From contig NC_134838.1 of NCBI RefSeq assembly GCF_965363235.1, positions 15,656,441-15,720,440 on the forward strand: a DNA stretch of 64,000 nucleotides, written 5' to 3'. Shown piece after piece: positions 35,046 through 47,224 of the stretch. The position numbers were made by a program, and so were the translations under genes. The DNA is from Mytilus galloprovincialis. Its lineage: Eukaryota; Mollusca; Bivalvia; Mytilida; Mytilidae. Below the pieces are notes generated by a model. The model did not search any database. It was not told the origin of the DNA and worked only from the letters and a program-made list of their open reading frames with translations. Numbering within the stretch: position 1 is the first letter of the stretch; each line of letters starts with the position of its first letter.

Positions 35046-36802
35046 AGCGGGAGGTTTGGTATGCCACAAAACCAGGTTCAACCCACCATTTTTTTTTCTT
35101 AAAATGCCCTGTACTAAGTCGGAAAAATGGCCATTGTTATATTATAGTTCGTTTCTGTATGTGTTACATTTTAATGTTGTGTTTCTGTTGTGTCGTAGTT
35201 CTCTTATATTTGATACGTTTCTCTCAGTTTAAGTTTGTAACCCGGATTTGGTTTTTCTCTATCGATTTTATGAATTTCGAACAGTGGTATACTACTGTTG
35301 CCTTTATTTCTGGTTCATCTGTCAAGGAATTTTGACATAATTCTGATCCTTGACAGTAGCAAAGCTCCGTACATGTAAGGTTTTGTTTTGAACAAACACA
35401 TGACTTTTTACATGTAGATTTTTTTCTTACATGATCACAAAAGATCCTGCAAGAATTCTGCTGACATATGCCCTTCAAAATACACGTGGTGTAATGATTG
35501 TTTTAATTTTCACCACCGTATTCTAAAGGTACCCCCTAGGTTTAGCAATGTGTCATGCGGTCCAAATTACCGCTTCACAGAGAGGTAATCTGACTAAACC
35601 TACATCTTTACTGGTGCCAAGCTTGACGCGCATTTTATTTATATCATGATGGAATTATTTAAAGACATTCTTCAGATCAAACATCTATGAAACTAACTTT
35701 CTTTCAGGCTTTATCTTTGTCAGTACTCCAGAAGCTCTGCACCTAACATAATCGTGCGTGTCAATCAAAGTCTTGTAGACTATTTTCTTTCCTACTCCAA
35801 ACAGAGACGAAGTTGTGTCGCATCCGGTAGGAGTATGTACAACTGACAGAAGTTAACAAATTATTCGAGAAGAGCAAGCACATAGTTGGTGAATGGGTAA
35901 AAATATTTGCCCATTATTTACACTGCTAATGTTTCCCATCTGCACCCACAACTCGCTTGTATGTGTCATCTGTTTGTAGTAGTGAACATAGAATAATCAC
36001 ACCCGTATCAGAGGTCCGTATGATTGTTCTGCTGCTCTTTACCATTTCTCTAAACTTCATGTCAAAGTATAAGGCATTAATTATAATACGAGTATTGGTC
36101 CTTGTTGAGTGCTAAACAAGTTACGACAATCATTAACATTATTGTGTGAAATAACTTTGTCAATTTCTGAATTTACAAACGTTCCGGCTAAGTAAAGCTC
36201 ACTATAAGGTGGAATTATAGGTGATTTGTCATAGTTTTGAAGAAAACAACTACTAAAGAAATTAGGGAGAGCCTGCTGTTAACAGAAAAAAACTTCATCC
36301 AGTCAGGAATCCTTCTCACTTCAATAATCTGATATACTTTGGAGGAAGCTGTAGTCTTTGTGTTGCGTTTTCTTTTCAGCAGACGACCTTTTTTCATGCC
36401 GTAGCGGTCAAAAACGTCTGCTTCTGTGTGCGATAGTGAAAAGCATTTGGTCATATTTTTATAAAATTCAGCTGCGAGGTCACCGAATGTTTTACTTTTC
36501 TTATCATCAATACATTTGAACCAATGCCGTACCTTCTCTCAAACTGATGTACGTTGTGAGTGATTGGCCAAAGGAAGGTAGGGAAAGTGCATAAGATACT
36601 TCACTTCGAATTGCTTCACCAAATCAGGAATTTCAACAAACGACCCATACTCTTCAACAAATTGCTGGCAGATTCCATCATTACGTCTTTCAACTGAACC
36701 AAAGAAGCAACGTTTACTCTTAACAGTAAAGGAAGTGACCGATTCAGTACTTCTTCTCTGGCAAACGATACACTTTTCAAAATTAAAACACATGGTTGGC
36801 AT
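35046..36802 (-). mobile_element. Remnant of a repeated transposon-like protein family, with repeat sequence at its 3' side
   Basis: Read on the minus strand, several blocks belong to one protein family that is highly repeated in invertebrate genomes: an N-side block (36802-36539, with CIVCQRRS), a basic block (36454-36215), a block with REMVKSSRTIIRTSDTGVII (about 36060-35930), a block with PTGCDTTSSLFGVGKKIVYK (about 35850-35700), and a Cys-rich end (CKKSCVCSKQNLTC, about 35400). They are in family order but the element is broken. The Cys-rich end runs into another common mussel repeat (35046-35320, with 'gaacagtggtatactactg'). The class of the element is not known to me. Confidence 0.55.
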
Positions 36803-36934
36803 TTTGGAACTACAAGAACCTTATCGTAAAAGACTTTCTAATGCAAACATTTTCCAGATAATTACAGGTCCAAATTCAGATTTGGTTCGTAATTTTCGAA
36901 ATATATAAAACATCCCAGTTCAAATAAACATACG

Positions 36935-37165
36935 AAAATATAAATCTTTACAGAAAAATACAGAACGGAATGTCCCTAATCATATGGCAAAATCAACTGA
37001 TAAAGCACACCAAACGAATGGACAGCAACTGTTTATTCCTGACTTTGTACAGACATTTTCAAATGTAGAAAATGGTGGATTTAATCTGGTTTTATAGCGT
37101 TAAACCTCTCACTTGTATGACAGTCTCATCAAATTCCATTATAATTACAACGATCAGGTGTAAGT
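36935..37165 (+). repeat. Dispersed mussel-type repeat, copy 3
   Basis: This reads 'ggaatgtccctaatcatatg', 'caaacgaatggacagcaact', 'gaaaatggtggatttaat' and 'acctctcacttgtatgac'. It is the same family as 106-290. Confidence 0.75.
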
Positions 37166-37697
37166 GTTTGAACCTGTTTCTTAAAATTACACACGAAAAA
37201 TTGAAATTACTTAGTATGTGACTTCATTACATTAACATGTGCTTTAGACGTGTTTTATTTGGCTTTGATCTCCTTTATTGAGATAATGATATTTTAAAAT
37301 TATTCAAACATTGTAACAGGCGTTACATCTTTATGTATCAACTCTTGTTTTTGTCATCACATTTTAATTATATCGTAAGTTTTATTGCTACATATTTGGG
37401 TGTTCGGCTAAAAATGTATAAAGATGTCCTTGATAAACGACAATGTTATATAAGCATCCTTTTGTGTAATGAGGTGAGAAATATACTCTTGATTAAAGAT
37501 TAAATCAGGTGTTTTCCATTACATTTTTTTCACAGTATATCACTGTGCGTAAAATGTCGTTAAACTTTGATCAACTTCCCTATTATGATCAATAGAATCA
37601 AAACGGAAAAATTATAATATTTGAAACCCATCGAACTTGACACTTTGTTACAGTCTCGTTACGAAAGTGTCTCTTCCGCTTTCATATTTTGGACAAA
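37166..37697. other. Upstream flank of the receptor-like gene
   Basis: No gene is seen. The promoter and 5' untranslated region of the plus-strand gene starting at 37698 should lie here. I found no convincing TATA box or initiator. Confidence 0.4.
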
Positions 37698-40600
37698 ATG
37701 GAGTTAATTGAAAGTTGGATTTATTTTTGTAAGTATGATGGTCTGCTATTTTAAACTCTGTATTTGGTGTGTACATCTGGCTACATAGATTTTGTTGACA
37801 TTAGGCACTTTTGGGGAATCAAAACAATTTATCAATTCTAATTAAGCCTTTCTTTTGTTTGTTTGTCACACTAGCTTTTGATATATATCAAGGCCGTAGT
37901 TCGTTAAATTTAGCAAGGATGAAACCAGAAACTAATACTAATAAATGTCCGAAATTATAAGCAATACCAAATTGAGAGTAGATATTATTTTAAAGAGTTA
38001 ACGGAAACGTACATATTTAATATTTATCTCTATAGAACTATGCCTATTGCGAACGACAGAACACAACCAAAATAGGGAAATCATATGCCATTCACAAGCT
38101 TTTAACATATTCAATCTAAACTTGATTTAACATTGAACAATGAAGATTTCTTAGCTTAACAAACTAAACAAATTTTTACCTAGCTGTTTTGACCTATGTA
38201 GTGTAGAAATTCACATAGGAATGTCCTTCATATTTTATACATACTATACATTGTTTAATTGTAAAATTATGTTATGTGTAAAATAAATCTTCTCCCAAAC
38301 TAAAATTAGATGGAGATGCACGCTATCGGCCTTTACAAACTTATGTCATTTTAATGGTTTCAAATCCGTTTTGATGACTTGAAATTAAGCTGTTCAGAAT
38401 TTTGCTACTGTAAAACTATAGTTCCATTCCACGTTAGCCCTTTGAAAAAAATCGATTGCTAAATTCTTTCAATCTGTACCAAGTCAGGGATAGGACAGTT
38501 GATATACATTCGTTTGATGTATTTGAGCTTTTGATTTTGCCATTAGATTTTCCTCAGAGTTCGGTATTTTTTTATTTCACTATAACTATTTTCCTATAAC
38601 CAATCTCTTTTGCTAGAATAATATCCATTCAAGGATTGGATTGGAGTCGGTTTGAAGGTCTCGGATGATTTTCAAGTTAAAAAAAAATATATATGTGACC
38701 ACATGCAAACACGGAATACTCATAAATTTAGGCCTTTATGCGAAATTTAAATATCGATAAACATTAATGATTTACAATTCTACTTAAACAAAAATAGAAT
38801 TGTAAATCATTCACAAAAGATTAATTTCTTCGAACCTTTTATAAGGTAGTGCTATTTTAAACCTTTACGGATATATATGCATCACACATTGCCATGTTCC
38901 ATTTGTCGGTGTTGCAATCCCGTTATAACATACAACCGAATACGATTCATAACAGGACTTTGCAGGTCATGCAAAAGAACGGAGGCCACTGTATGATGGA
39001 TCAGGAACTTAACCCTTACGGGTCTTCCAAACCCCACAAAACATTTAGTGATTTTCTGGTGGTTTTAGTGGTGGATATGGCAATATTTTGTTTACATATG
39101 AATTATCTTATTGCCTATGGAATTTATCATTTGTCGATACAAACTGCTTGTAATTTCATAACAGTTATAAATAGAGATTAATAACTATTAATTTGGTTAT
39201 TAACGTGTAAGTATTATATAAGATTCATTATATCATCTGCCGAAATTCGCCATATCACCAATTTTGTCTTATTCCGTGTCGAGTTACTTCAATTAAGATA
39301 AATTACTATAATAAAGTATAATGTTATCATGCTTATGTTAAGTTGATTTTTACTTCTTTAGTGTCAATCACTATATGAAGAAATGAAGATGTATGAATAA
39401 TGTCAACAGTAGTATGTATATCAGTAATCAAAATTCATAAATCGATTGAAAATAAACAAATCTGGGCTACAAACCAAAACCGAGAGAAACACACCAACGG
39501 AGACAGTTATTCTCCATAGAACAAATGACGCAGTTGTTAAAGCATCTATATTTGTTACCATGTGGTCTTTAACAATAGCCAAACCCATACCACATATCAA
39601 GGTTTAAAAGGCCCCTGAAATGACAAACTTGCAACTATTCAAATGAGAAAACTACTCGCCTTTTTTTATTCACAAAACAATAAACAAACTATAAAGGTCT
39701 TTTATATCAATGATTTTCAAGAGATAACTTTCATGTTACTGATACGGTCATAGTAAGCGAGTGTGTTTAAGATTTCAACAGCCGCTCCACATATTTCCCG
39801 CATTATCTTCAGAGTTTCGTCTTTACAGTCGTTTCATTGAAAGAAACTAGTTTATTTAAAGTATATTTTTCTCTTTTTTGGGAGCAGCTTGTCCAACTTG
39901 ACAAACACTCACTTAATGTCAGTTTCTTCTTCCATATAAAGTTTTTATATAAGTTCTCATATTATAACAGATCTGTTTGCTGTGATGGCAACTCATTCTG
40001 AAGGGTCTGCATCAGTTGTTTCGACGCCTGCATGTTTGTTAATGCAAAGAGCCACGTGTGGTTTAACGATTCCTAATGATAGCTGTGTATTCAGGTATAT
40101 TATTTTTTACTAGAAAACATTATATGACAGTACCAGATTCGTGAAATTTTCGCTCTTTTAATTTCAACGAAAGAATTAGAATTACTAGTATACACATAAA
40201 ATTGTTAACCTGAATTTCAAGTCAAATGAACTACATGTATATATAATAGTAACTGAAAGTTTCAATAAACGCCAATTTCTCTTGCAAGATATCAACATAA
40301 AAATATATTTTGAAAAAATCTACTTAAAGTTAGTTCAAGATGAAACAAAAAGTAAAATCATAAAATCACAAAAATACTGAACTCCGAAGAAAATTCAAAA
40401 CGGAAAGTCCCTAATCAAATGACAAAATTAAAAGATAAAACACATCAAACGAATAAATAACAACTGTCATATTGCTGACTTGATACATGCATTTTCTTAT
40501 GTATAAAAATTGTGGATTGAACCTGGTTTTATAGCTAGCCAAACCTCTCACTTGTATGATAGTCGCATCAAATTTCATTATATTGACAAAGATGCGTGAA

Positions 40601-43600
40601 CAAAACAAACAGACACAAACATGTCAAAAATAGGGGCACAGCAGTCAACATCTTGTTATAATCATAATCACAAAAAGAAACAAGAATATTAGTAACAAAG
40701 AAACACATAATGGGATATAGACCAATCATGTTGGCAAAAAGTTAAGACCAATACACAAATTTACTATAGTACAATTACACAATGACGGGATGTTGTAGCA
40801 CAGGGTCTCGTCATATATGTATCATAGAAACATAAAAATGCATATAGACAAAGCACATAGCAAAATGAACGACAAGCCTACAAACAGGTTTGACAATAGC
40901 ACAATAGCGGGATGTTTAAGTACAGAGCCACGCTATATGTATCGAAGTAACACTAAAAATCATATAGACAAAGCACATTAGCAAAAATGAAAGAAAAGAA
41001 TACGACAGGATAGATGTACAAGTACAACAAGTATCTTAATCACAATAACAACAAACAAATATTAAACAAAGAATCACAAAAAGGCATATATCAAATTTAA
41101 CAACCTCATTTATTGCTTTCTTTTTTTTTTGGGGGGGGGGGGGATTTTATTTATGTATGTTAAATCAACCCATAAACTATTGAGAGATTTTAAGAACTGG
41201 GACTAAAGGGTTAGATTAACATTGACTCTGACGTAGAATCGCATGTTTGACGCCAGGGTGTAAACGCCACACAGGTAGATATTTTATCCAAAGAGATTCA
41301 AATTTGGACTGCCGGCGGAAAGCATATCCAAACATTTTGTGTAAACTAGTAGATGTAAACTATTTAATTTTCTTCTTTTGTGTATATAGTTGCCTCCATG
41401 GTTATGAAACACTTTATCCGTATTTTTCTATTTGGGTGTAAGGAAGCAATAAAATAACCAACCACTGTTCTTATATGAATGTTATGCTGCTTCCAACACT
41501 AGCTGAGAACAATATTGTTCACCCTTGTGGTAAATTTTGCATATTATAGTATCATTCAAATACCTTACATATTTGTCTTTTTCATCTATACTTGGTTTTA
41601 AATATTCAAATCTTGCAGCCCTGATGTTTTACCATGTTTTGATGAATTTTTGTTTATGAAATGATGTATGAAATTTATTTTTATCAGGATAGATGATTTT
41701 GTCGTTACAATGGCTCTGTATGGTTCCAAGAGTGATTGTAGACTTGACCTCATTCCTAATCGTAAGTTTGTAAGCACAAGAAAAAAGTGGAAGAGAAAGT
41801 GTTGATTGTTTGATTTTCAATATTGTTCACATTCCAACTGTCTAAGTTCTAGCGCTACTGATGAGTGTAATGTAGACGATACAGAAACGAATGTCTTGTG
41901 TACCAAATTATAAGCTTTGCTATTTTTTTTTTAGTTTAAAAAAAAACTGGGTCTATACTACTGCTGTTGGGCGTTTCGTATCAACTGCCCAGTAGTCAGC
42001 ACTTCTGCATTGACATGACATATCTTTAATTTGTCCATTGTCTGTAAGTTTACTGTGTATACAATGTTCAATTAGTTGAATTATTTGAAACACCATGAAT
42101 AGTTTACCCACAAGAATAGATAGTATAACCGCAGTCGCATTCGGCACAACTTTTCGTAATTCTGTTTTAATCAATGCCCTACAATTTCGTAAATAATTTG
42201 GCTCTCCAACTGCTATGATTCGAGGTCCACGCTAAATCTGTTATAGACTAATCTTTTCTGAGTGTCTACTGATTAACTGGATTTTAGTTTACAAGAAAGA
42301 CATAGTACAACGTTTGATCAGTTAAGAATCAAAGTTATATAACACATTAAAGTTGAAAAGAAAGAAAATAAGGACAAAAAAGCGAAAGCAAATTAAGCAC
42401 ACAAAAAGCACATGAATAGGAATAAACACTACAGTTAAGAGAAAATGGTAAGTGTCAATCATATTTTTGTGTTATTCTTAAATGTTCAATTTCGTTTTAG
42501 TAACCTACCTAAAAGAACTAAGTGCAGTATCTAAGTATATTGGCATCTCTGGGGACTACTTTCCAGACAACTCATGCATGTCAAAAGGTAAAGTGTAGGG
42601 GTTTTTTTCTTGCATGTCTATGTTCAATTGTAAGCAAAACTATTTGTAACGTTTAATTTCAATAACTTTAAATATTTCAAGGCAAACATTCTATGTTTTA
42701 TGGGTTTACAATTGTGCACGTTATCAAATATATTTGATTTGTGGGAATGAATGTTTGCTACTGCATGGCCAATAACTAAATTTTCGACCATCAATTTAGC
42801 AATTGATGACCGCAACTTTTCGAATACACTATTCTCATATTATATATGTTTTTATATAAAAAATTTTTGTTTTGTTATTTTTTCCTCAACTACGTTTACC
42901 GTTCATATCTTTTGGCTAATACAGAAAGAGGGGCGACAGTCAAACTCATAAATCGAAAATAAACTGAAAACCCCATTACTAAAAAATTAAAAGGGAAACA
43001 GACAAATAATAGTACACATGACACAACATTGATATATTGATCAAAGTTATATTGATAACCTTACTAGTCACGTGCATCCAAAATTAATACGTAGAGGTCA
43101 GTTTACGCATAGTGATCTGTCAGTATCAAATGTGTAAGGAGTTGTCAGTTGAAATGTCAGATAAAATGCGAAAAGGACCGCCATCTGGTGGGCCAACGGT
43201 ATAGCCTATCTAACTGCTGCTCCATCAACCGTTTTTTGTTGGTTTTATTTTTTAAAAACAAGATATCCGTCTACTGGCAAAAGTTGAGTAATACATGTGA
43301 TAACATGTGTCTTCTATAAATGCTATTGTATGTCTGGTATTTATTTTTGTGGGTAAATGTTCATAAAATGCGGGATGAATTCCGAAGTGTTGACCTATTA
43401 TTTTTTTTCAATATTTATATGTGTTCTTACCTTTTGAGTAGGCTGTGGTGTTAATGAATCAGAATATGGAAACAACTCTAATAAGTTAACATCAACCATA
43501 CCCTTGACAGGTAAAAGTCTTTGTTACCTTGAATACAGCAACGGTTACCAAATGAGAAGCCTTTGATTCTCTTTGAATATTTTTAGTTCGCCTTAATCAC

Positions 43601-46600
43601 GAATATGTTGATTATACTTTTATACAATAAAATACTGTTTTTAGAAATGTTGTTACCATAAGAAATGTTAATTACACTTTATAAAGAAACTAATGAAATA
43701 GGAAAATAAATGTCAAAGCATTGTAATGACTGTCTTTTCAGAATTTCCCCGTATAATATGATAAAACTGTACCATATAATTTGTAACTTTGAATTAACGT
43801 GAACACATTGAAATGAGCCTAAACGACCAACATTAGTTTTGTATGGACTCTAAGATTCGTATTTGTTGAGCTTAAGCAATACCCTCAGATATTTGACTGA
43901 ACATTGTTATTATCTCAATTCTAAATAAATGCGTATTCTTATTTGTATGATACCAAAGTATTGTTTTATCTTTAAAATGATGACACTTACAGAAACATTA
44001 ATAATATATATGCATGTGTAACTTATAACGGATATTTTTTTGTGATAACACGAATTTTGCACTTTTTTGTACTACAATGTGTTACTTGAATACACCTGTG
44101 TATACGTTTTAATGATTCAGATATATTATTACACATATCTACAAATAAACTTACAATCAGAAAAACTAAAACGCATGTTGTTATGATCTTCCTTTCACTT
44201 ACTTCTGTATATGTATACACACCTTTCTATTCTCTGAACTTATATTCACAAAACAGGTTTAAGCTGTATAAAGAAACATTAAATAGCAAACTAGAAAATA
44301 TATATTGTATTGTGATAAAATGATAACTAGATTAACGACTATTGTAATTTTTAGGGGTTAATGAATTAAAACTGCACACTTATGTGCTTTCATGTCTGTT
44401 AATATATTGAGGAATAATTTCCGATTGGCATAACTTTTCTAAAGTGACCTTATGTTCGCAATTCTATTTTATTTTTGTTAAATCCAAAATCAAATATAAA
44501 ATAACAAGCAGTTAAACTTATTTTTGTACATAAAACATTAACACTATATAGCACTTTAGCACTTAGTTTTAATTGGTAGATGACGAGACTTTTCCTATGA
44601 CACCAGTTGGCCTCGCAGTTATGTTCATTGGGGGAATTTTAACAGGAGTTATTGTTACATCCATAATCTTTATTGTTTATATCAGATGGATGAAAGACCA
44701 GACTTCAAAGTGAGTTTATTCGTAACCTCGTAATACTCTTCAGTAAGCCTTTAATATACTCAGCATGCGTTGCTGCATTCATTTTTAAAATTGTGCTAGC
44801 ACAAATCGGGTTTTTACGAAAAATATTGTTGAAACATTACTGTCTATGATTTGTTTTCAAGTAAGGGCTGTGACAGTGTTATAAAATTAGCCTACCATTT
44901 TGTCATTGAAAGAATTTTCAGTGTTTTAGATTTATTGTTTAATTGAAGTTCTGGTGGTTCTTGTCAATGGTCACTGACACAGGCTAGAGAGAGGCGAAAG
45001 ATATACCAAAGAGATTTTTAAGCACATAATAAGCCAAAAAAAGGACATAGCATGCATGGTAAAAAAACAAAAAAAAATGCGAAAAGACCAACAACAGTAC
45101 ACAAAACACAACATGGAAAAACTAAACGTAACAGCTTTCTAACAGTACTAAAACAAATCCCTTCACTAGTATGGATAGTTAATTCATTGTACAATTGTGA
45201 CATTAATTTTAATCGGAATTTAAAGTTAAGAGCAGCAAACAAACATTTCACATTGGAAAGGCCTTTGCTGTTTGCATTATTTGATGACAAATGGTTGATA
45301 ATTTGTGTTAAAAAAATCAAAAGTTTTTTGTGACACGGAAATATGCATAATATTTTATATAATCAAAATTTGCCATCGTTTTAATGACTAACTATTAGAA
45401 CGTGTTTCGATCTTCCCCTTTTAATGGAGGAACTAGAATTGAAACAAACAACAACCAAAGTATAATAAATAATCATGTCAAATTACTATGACTTGCATCG
45501 TATTAAAAAACGGTTTCCTGTGTTTGATATTCAGGACTCGCAATATATATTTAGCTGATTTCCTGGAAGTCAACAATAAAGGAAGTTAATATCTCCATTC
45601 AGTCTATGTTTGTCATGATTCAAATTTAATGTAATAGTTTGATACGTCTTTCATTTTCGCCTGCCTCCTTGGTCTAGTTGAAGCGTTCTCGTTTCGAGTG
45701 TTTGAGGTCGTGGAATCGAATTTCCGCCTAGTGAAACCAAAGATTTCAAAATCTTTATTTGCTGCTCTTCAGCTAAGTACACGCTATTGAAGATATTGAA
45801 GAATGAGTAAAAAACGGAAGGGGTACATTTTTTTCCGTGCATTAAAAATCAGACTCGGCGTTATTTATAACCTATCAATATGTTTCGTCCTGAATATGTA
45901 TTTGTTTAGCAAAGGTTCCTTTAGTTTTTCACATCCTTGTTTGTTTGTCTTTGATGAATTGTTGTCTCATTGGCAATCCAACACAACTCCTTTCACAATC
46001 AGGTAGACGAAAGAGTCGTGTGTCTTGGTATTAAAAGCAAGAAAGTTTTGATGTTCTGTAAAATTTCAGTTTATCTATTAGAGTCTAGATTGTTTTTGTT
46101 TTATTTACTGTAGTTAAACTATTCAAATATTATGTGTAACTATTTTAATTTTATTTGATGTTTTATACAGACAGGAAAATACGTACTTAGATTTAGACCT
46201 GAGCGTTGACAATGAAGAGAAACAGCCAGAGCGTACGCAAAGAGGATCTGTAGCTTTTGTTAGAGAGATAGCGTCTGTTTACTATAGTCAACCAGTAAAC
46301 GTTGGAGAAGAATCACCAAAAGTAAGTGTGTAGCTAATGAATATGGAACAAAAAGGTCGAAATGATTAGAAAACCATTCAAAGGTGAAAGTAGAGACATT
46401 GAACGTCGAATAGAGGGGAAATGATGATGTTTTGTCTTCAGAATGTGTTTCTCCCAAACAAATATGTCGTAATACACAATAATGATTGAAAATGTTTTTT
46501 TGAATATTTCATCTTTTAAACTTTGTTTTTAGAAATGGTTTTTAAGAAATAATTTTTAAATATATATTCGTACATTTTTATCGGAAGCAAATGTAACCAA

Positions 46601-47224
46601 GAATAACCAAACGAGCTTTAAAACAAATCTGTAAAGGGTTTGTGAATTGATAAAATATCTATTAGTAGTTTATTTGAATTTTTTAAGACTTTTTTCCTGA
46701 ATTTTATATTGAACTTAAAACAATTTTATTAGAAGTTTTCCGTATGGAGGAAAACTTTTCTTATTAATTAGAGTTTTTCCTGATTTATAATACTTCTCAC
46801 TGCTAAACAAAAATGTATTTATTTACAGGAGCGTTCTTCGGCGTCGGTAAGAAGTCGAATATTTTCATGGTCCTCATCAAAATCGAGAAAATCTTTTACA
46901 GACAGAAAATCAAGTCTGAATAAAGTACCACATAACAGTAAATCAGCAGCAAAACAAATGTTCGCCTATGAACAACCAGTTCCCGAAGAAGGCAACGATT
47001 ATGTGGACCTAGATTCTCCAACTACACCAACGCAAAAGTTTGATTATGAAAACGAGAAGACAGAAAACAAAAGTAATCCAATTACATTCATTGATGCAGA
47101 TGAGGATCAAACAAAAACCCCATTGAATGTGCTAGACAATCAGACTGAAAAAGCTGTTTACAACTATGCAACAACAGACGAATTGGATATCAAATCTGAA
47201 AATCATTACAGTGAAATGAAATAG
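37698..47224 (+). CDS. Unrecognised single-pass membrane protein with tyrosine-motif tail (8 exons, 353 aa)
   Basis: Coding exons: 37698-37728, 39971-40094, 41688-41761, 42501-42587, 43442-43510, 44580-44709, 46171-46321, 46829-47224. All have GT-AG borders and the phases join throughout. Residues 1-18 (MELIESWIYFYLFAVMAT) look like a signal peptide. The ectodomain, about 20-137, has six cysteines (32, 40, 49, 69, 102, 107) and N-glycosylation sequons at 76, 110 and 116. One hydrophobic span, 138-163 (GLAVMFIGGILTGVIVTSII then FIVYI), is followed by RWMK. The 190-residue tail is hydrophilic, with a Ser/Lys/Arg-rich patch (225-254) and tyrosines in NTYLDLDL (Y177), NDYVDLDS (Y280), VYNYAT (Y333/335) and HYSEM (Y349), which resemble SH2-binding sites. 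I do not recognise the ectodomain. A signalling receptor role is inference. The small first exon is the least certain part. Confidence 0.75.
38485..38590 (-). repeat. Dispersed mussel-type repeat, copy 4
   Basis: This reads 'ccaagtcagggataggacag' and 'gagcttttgattttgccatt' on the plus strand, the reverse orientation of the 106-290 family. It lies in intron 1 of the receptor-like gene. Confidence 0.65.
38766..38811. repeat. Perfect 17-bp hairpin in intron 1
   Basis: AATGATTTACAATTCTA at 38766-38782 is followed 12 bases later by its exact complement at 38795-38811. The stem is perfect and AT-rich. It could be the scar of a palindromic element or a structural element in the pre-mRNA. Confidence 0.8.
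39440..39680 (-). repeat. Composite repeat fragment in intron 1
   Basis: This reads 'attcataaatcgattgaaaa', 'gctacaaaccaaaaccgag' and then 'aaggcccctgaaatgacaa'. These phrases are shared with the repeat at 35046-35320 and with the tail at 28230-28440. Confidence 0.55.
40318..40790 (+). repeat. Dispersed mussel-type repeat, copy 5 (longest)
   Basis: This continues from 'atcacaaaaatactgaactcc' through 'cgaataaataacaactgtc', 'tgaacctggttttatagctag' (one phrase per segment), 'aaacatgtcaaaaatagggg' and 'agcagtcaacatcttg'. It is the most extended copy of the 106-290 family in the window and lies in intron 2 of the receptor-like gene. A weaker repeat of its end ('gggatgtttaagtacagagcc') follows near 40910. 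Confidence 0.75.
41121..41143 (+). repeat. T10-G13 homopolymer junction
   Basis: Ten T are followed directly by thirteen G in intron 2 of the receptor-like gene. A G run of this length can form G-quadruplex structures and is a likely site of sequencing-length error. Confidence 0.85.
41850..41915 (+). repeat. Fragment of dispersed repeat in intron 3
   Basis: 'ctactgatgagtgtaatgtag' and 'cttgtgtaccaaattataag' match, with changes, the better preserved copy at 47640-47720 ('actgatgagtcttatgtag', 'gcgtactaaattataatc'). Confidence 0.6.
42905..43030 (-). repeat. Reverse-transcriptase-element tail fragment in intron 4
   Basis: This reads 'cagtcaaactcataaatcg' and 'aaataaactgaaaacccc', then 'aatagtacacatgacacaac'. 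These are phrases I associate with the antisense 3' end of the family seen at 31.4-33.8 kb. A sister fragment is at 45030-45125. Confidence 0.5.
45030..45125 (-). repeat. Reverse-transcriptase-element tail fragment in intron 6
   Basis: 'agtacacaaaacacaacatgg' and 'aaaaactaaacgtaaca' match the same tail as 42905-43030. Overlapping open frames on both strands are chance readings. Confidence 0.45.
45655..45800 (+). mobile_element. tRNA-derived SINE fragment in intron 6
   Basis: 'ccttggtctagttgaagcg' resembles an RNA polymerase III A box. About 40 bases later 'gtggaatcgaatttccg' resembles a B box. A non-tRNA body follows ('gaaaccaaagatttc', 'tatttgctgctcttcagc'). The tRNA-like head is degenerate and would not make a functional tRNA. 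I associate this body with a known bivalve SINE family, but did not check it. Confidence 0.6.

Noticed and set aside
38894-39181. 95-codon plus-strand open frame in intron 1 of the receptor-like gene
   Set aside because: No motif, and the flanking exons join in phase without it, so no exon is needed here.
45655-45720. Possible tRNA gene
   Set aside because: The A and B box-like words are degenerate, and no cloverleaf or acceptor stem could be drawn. A SINE head explains it better.
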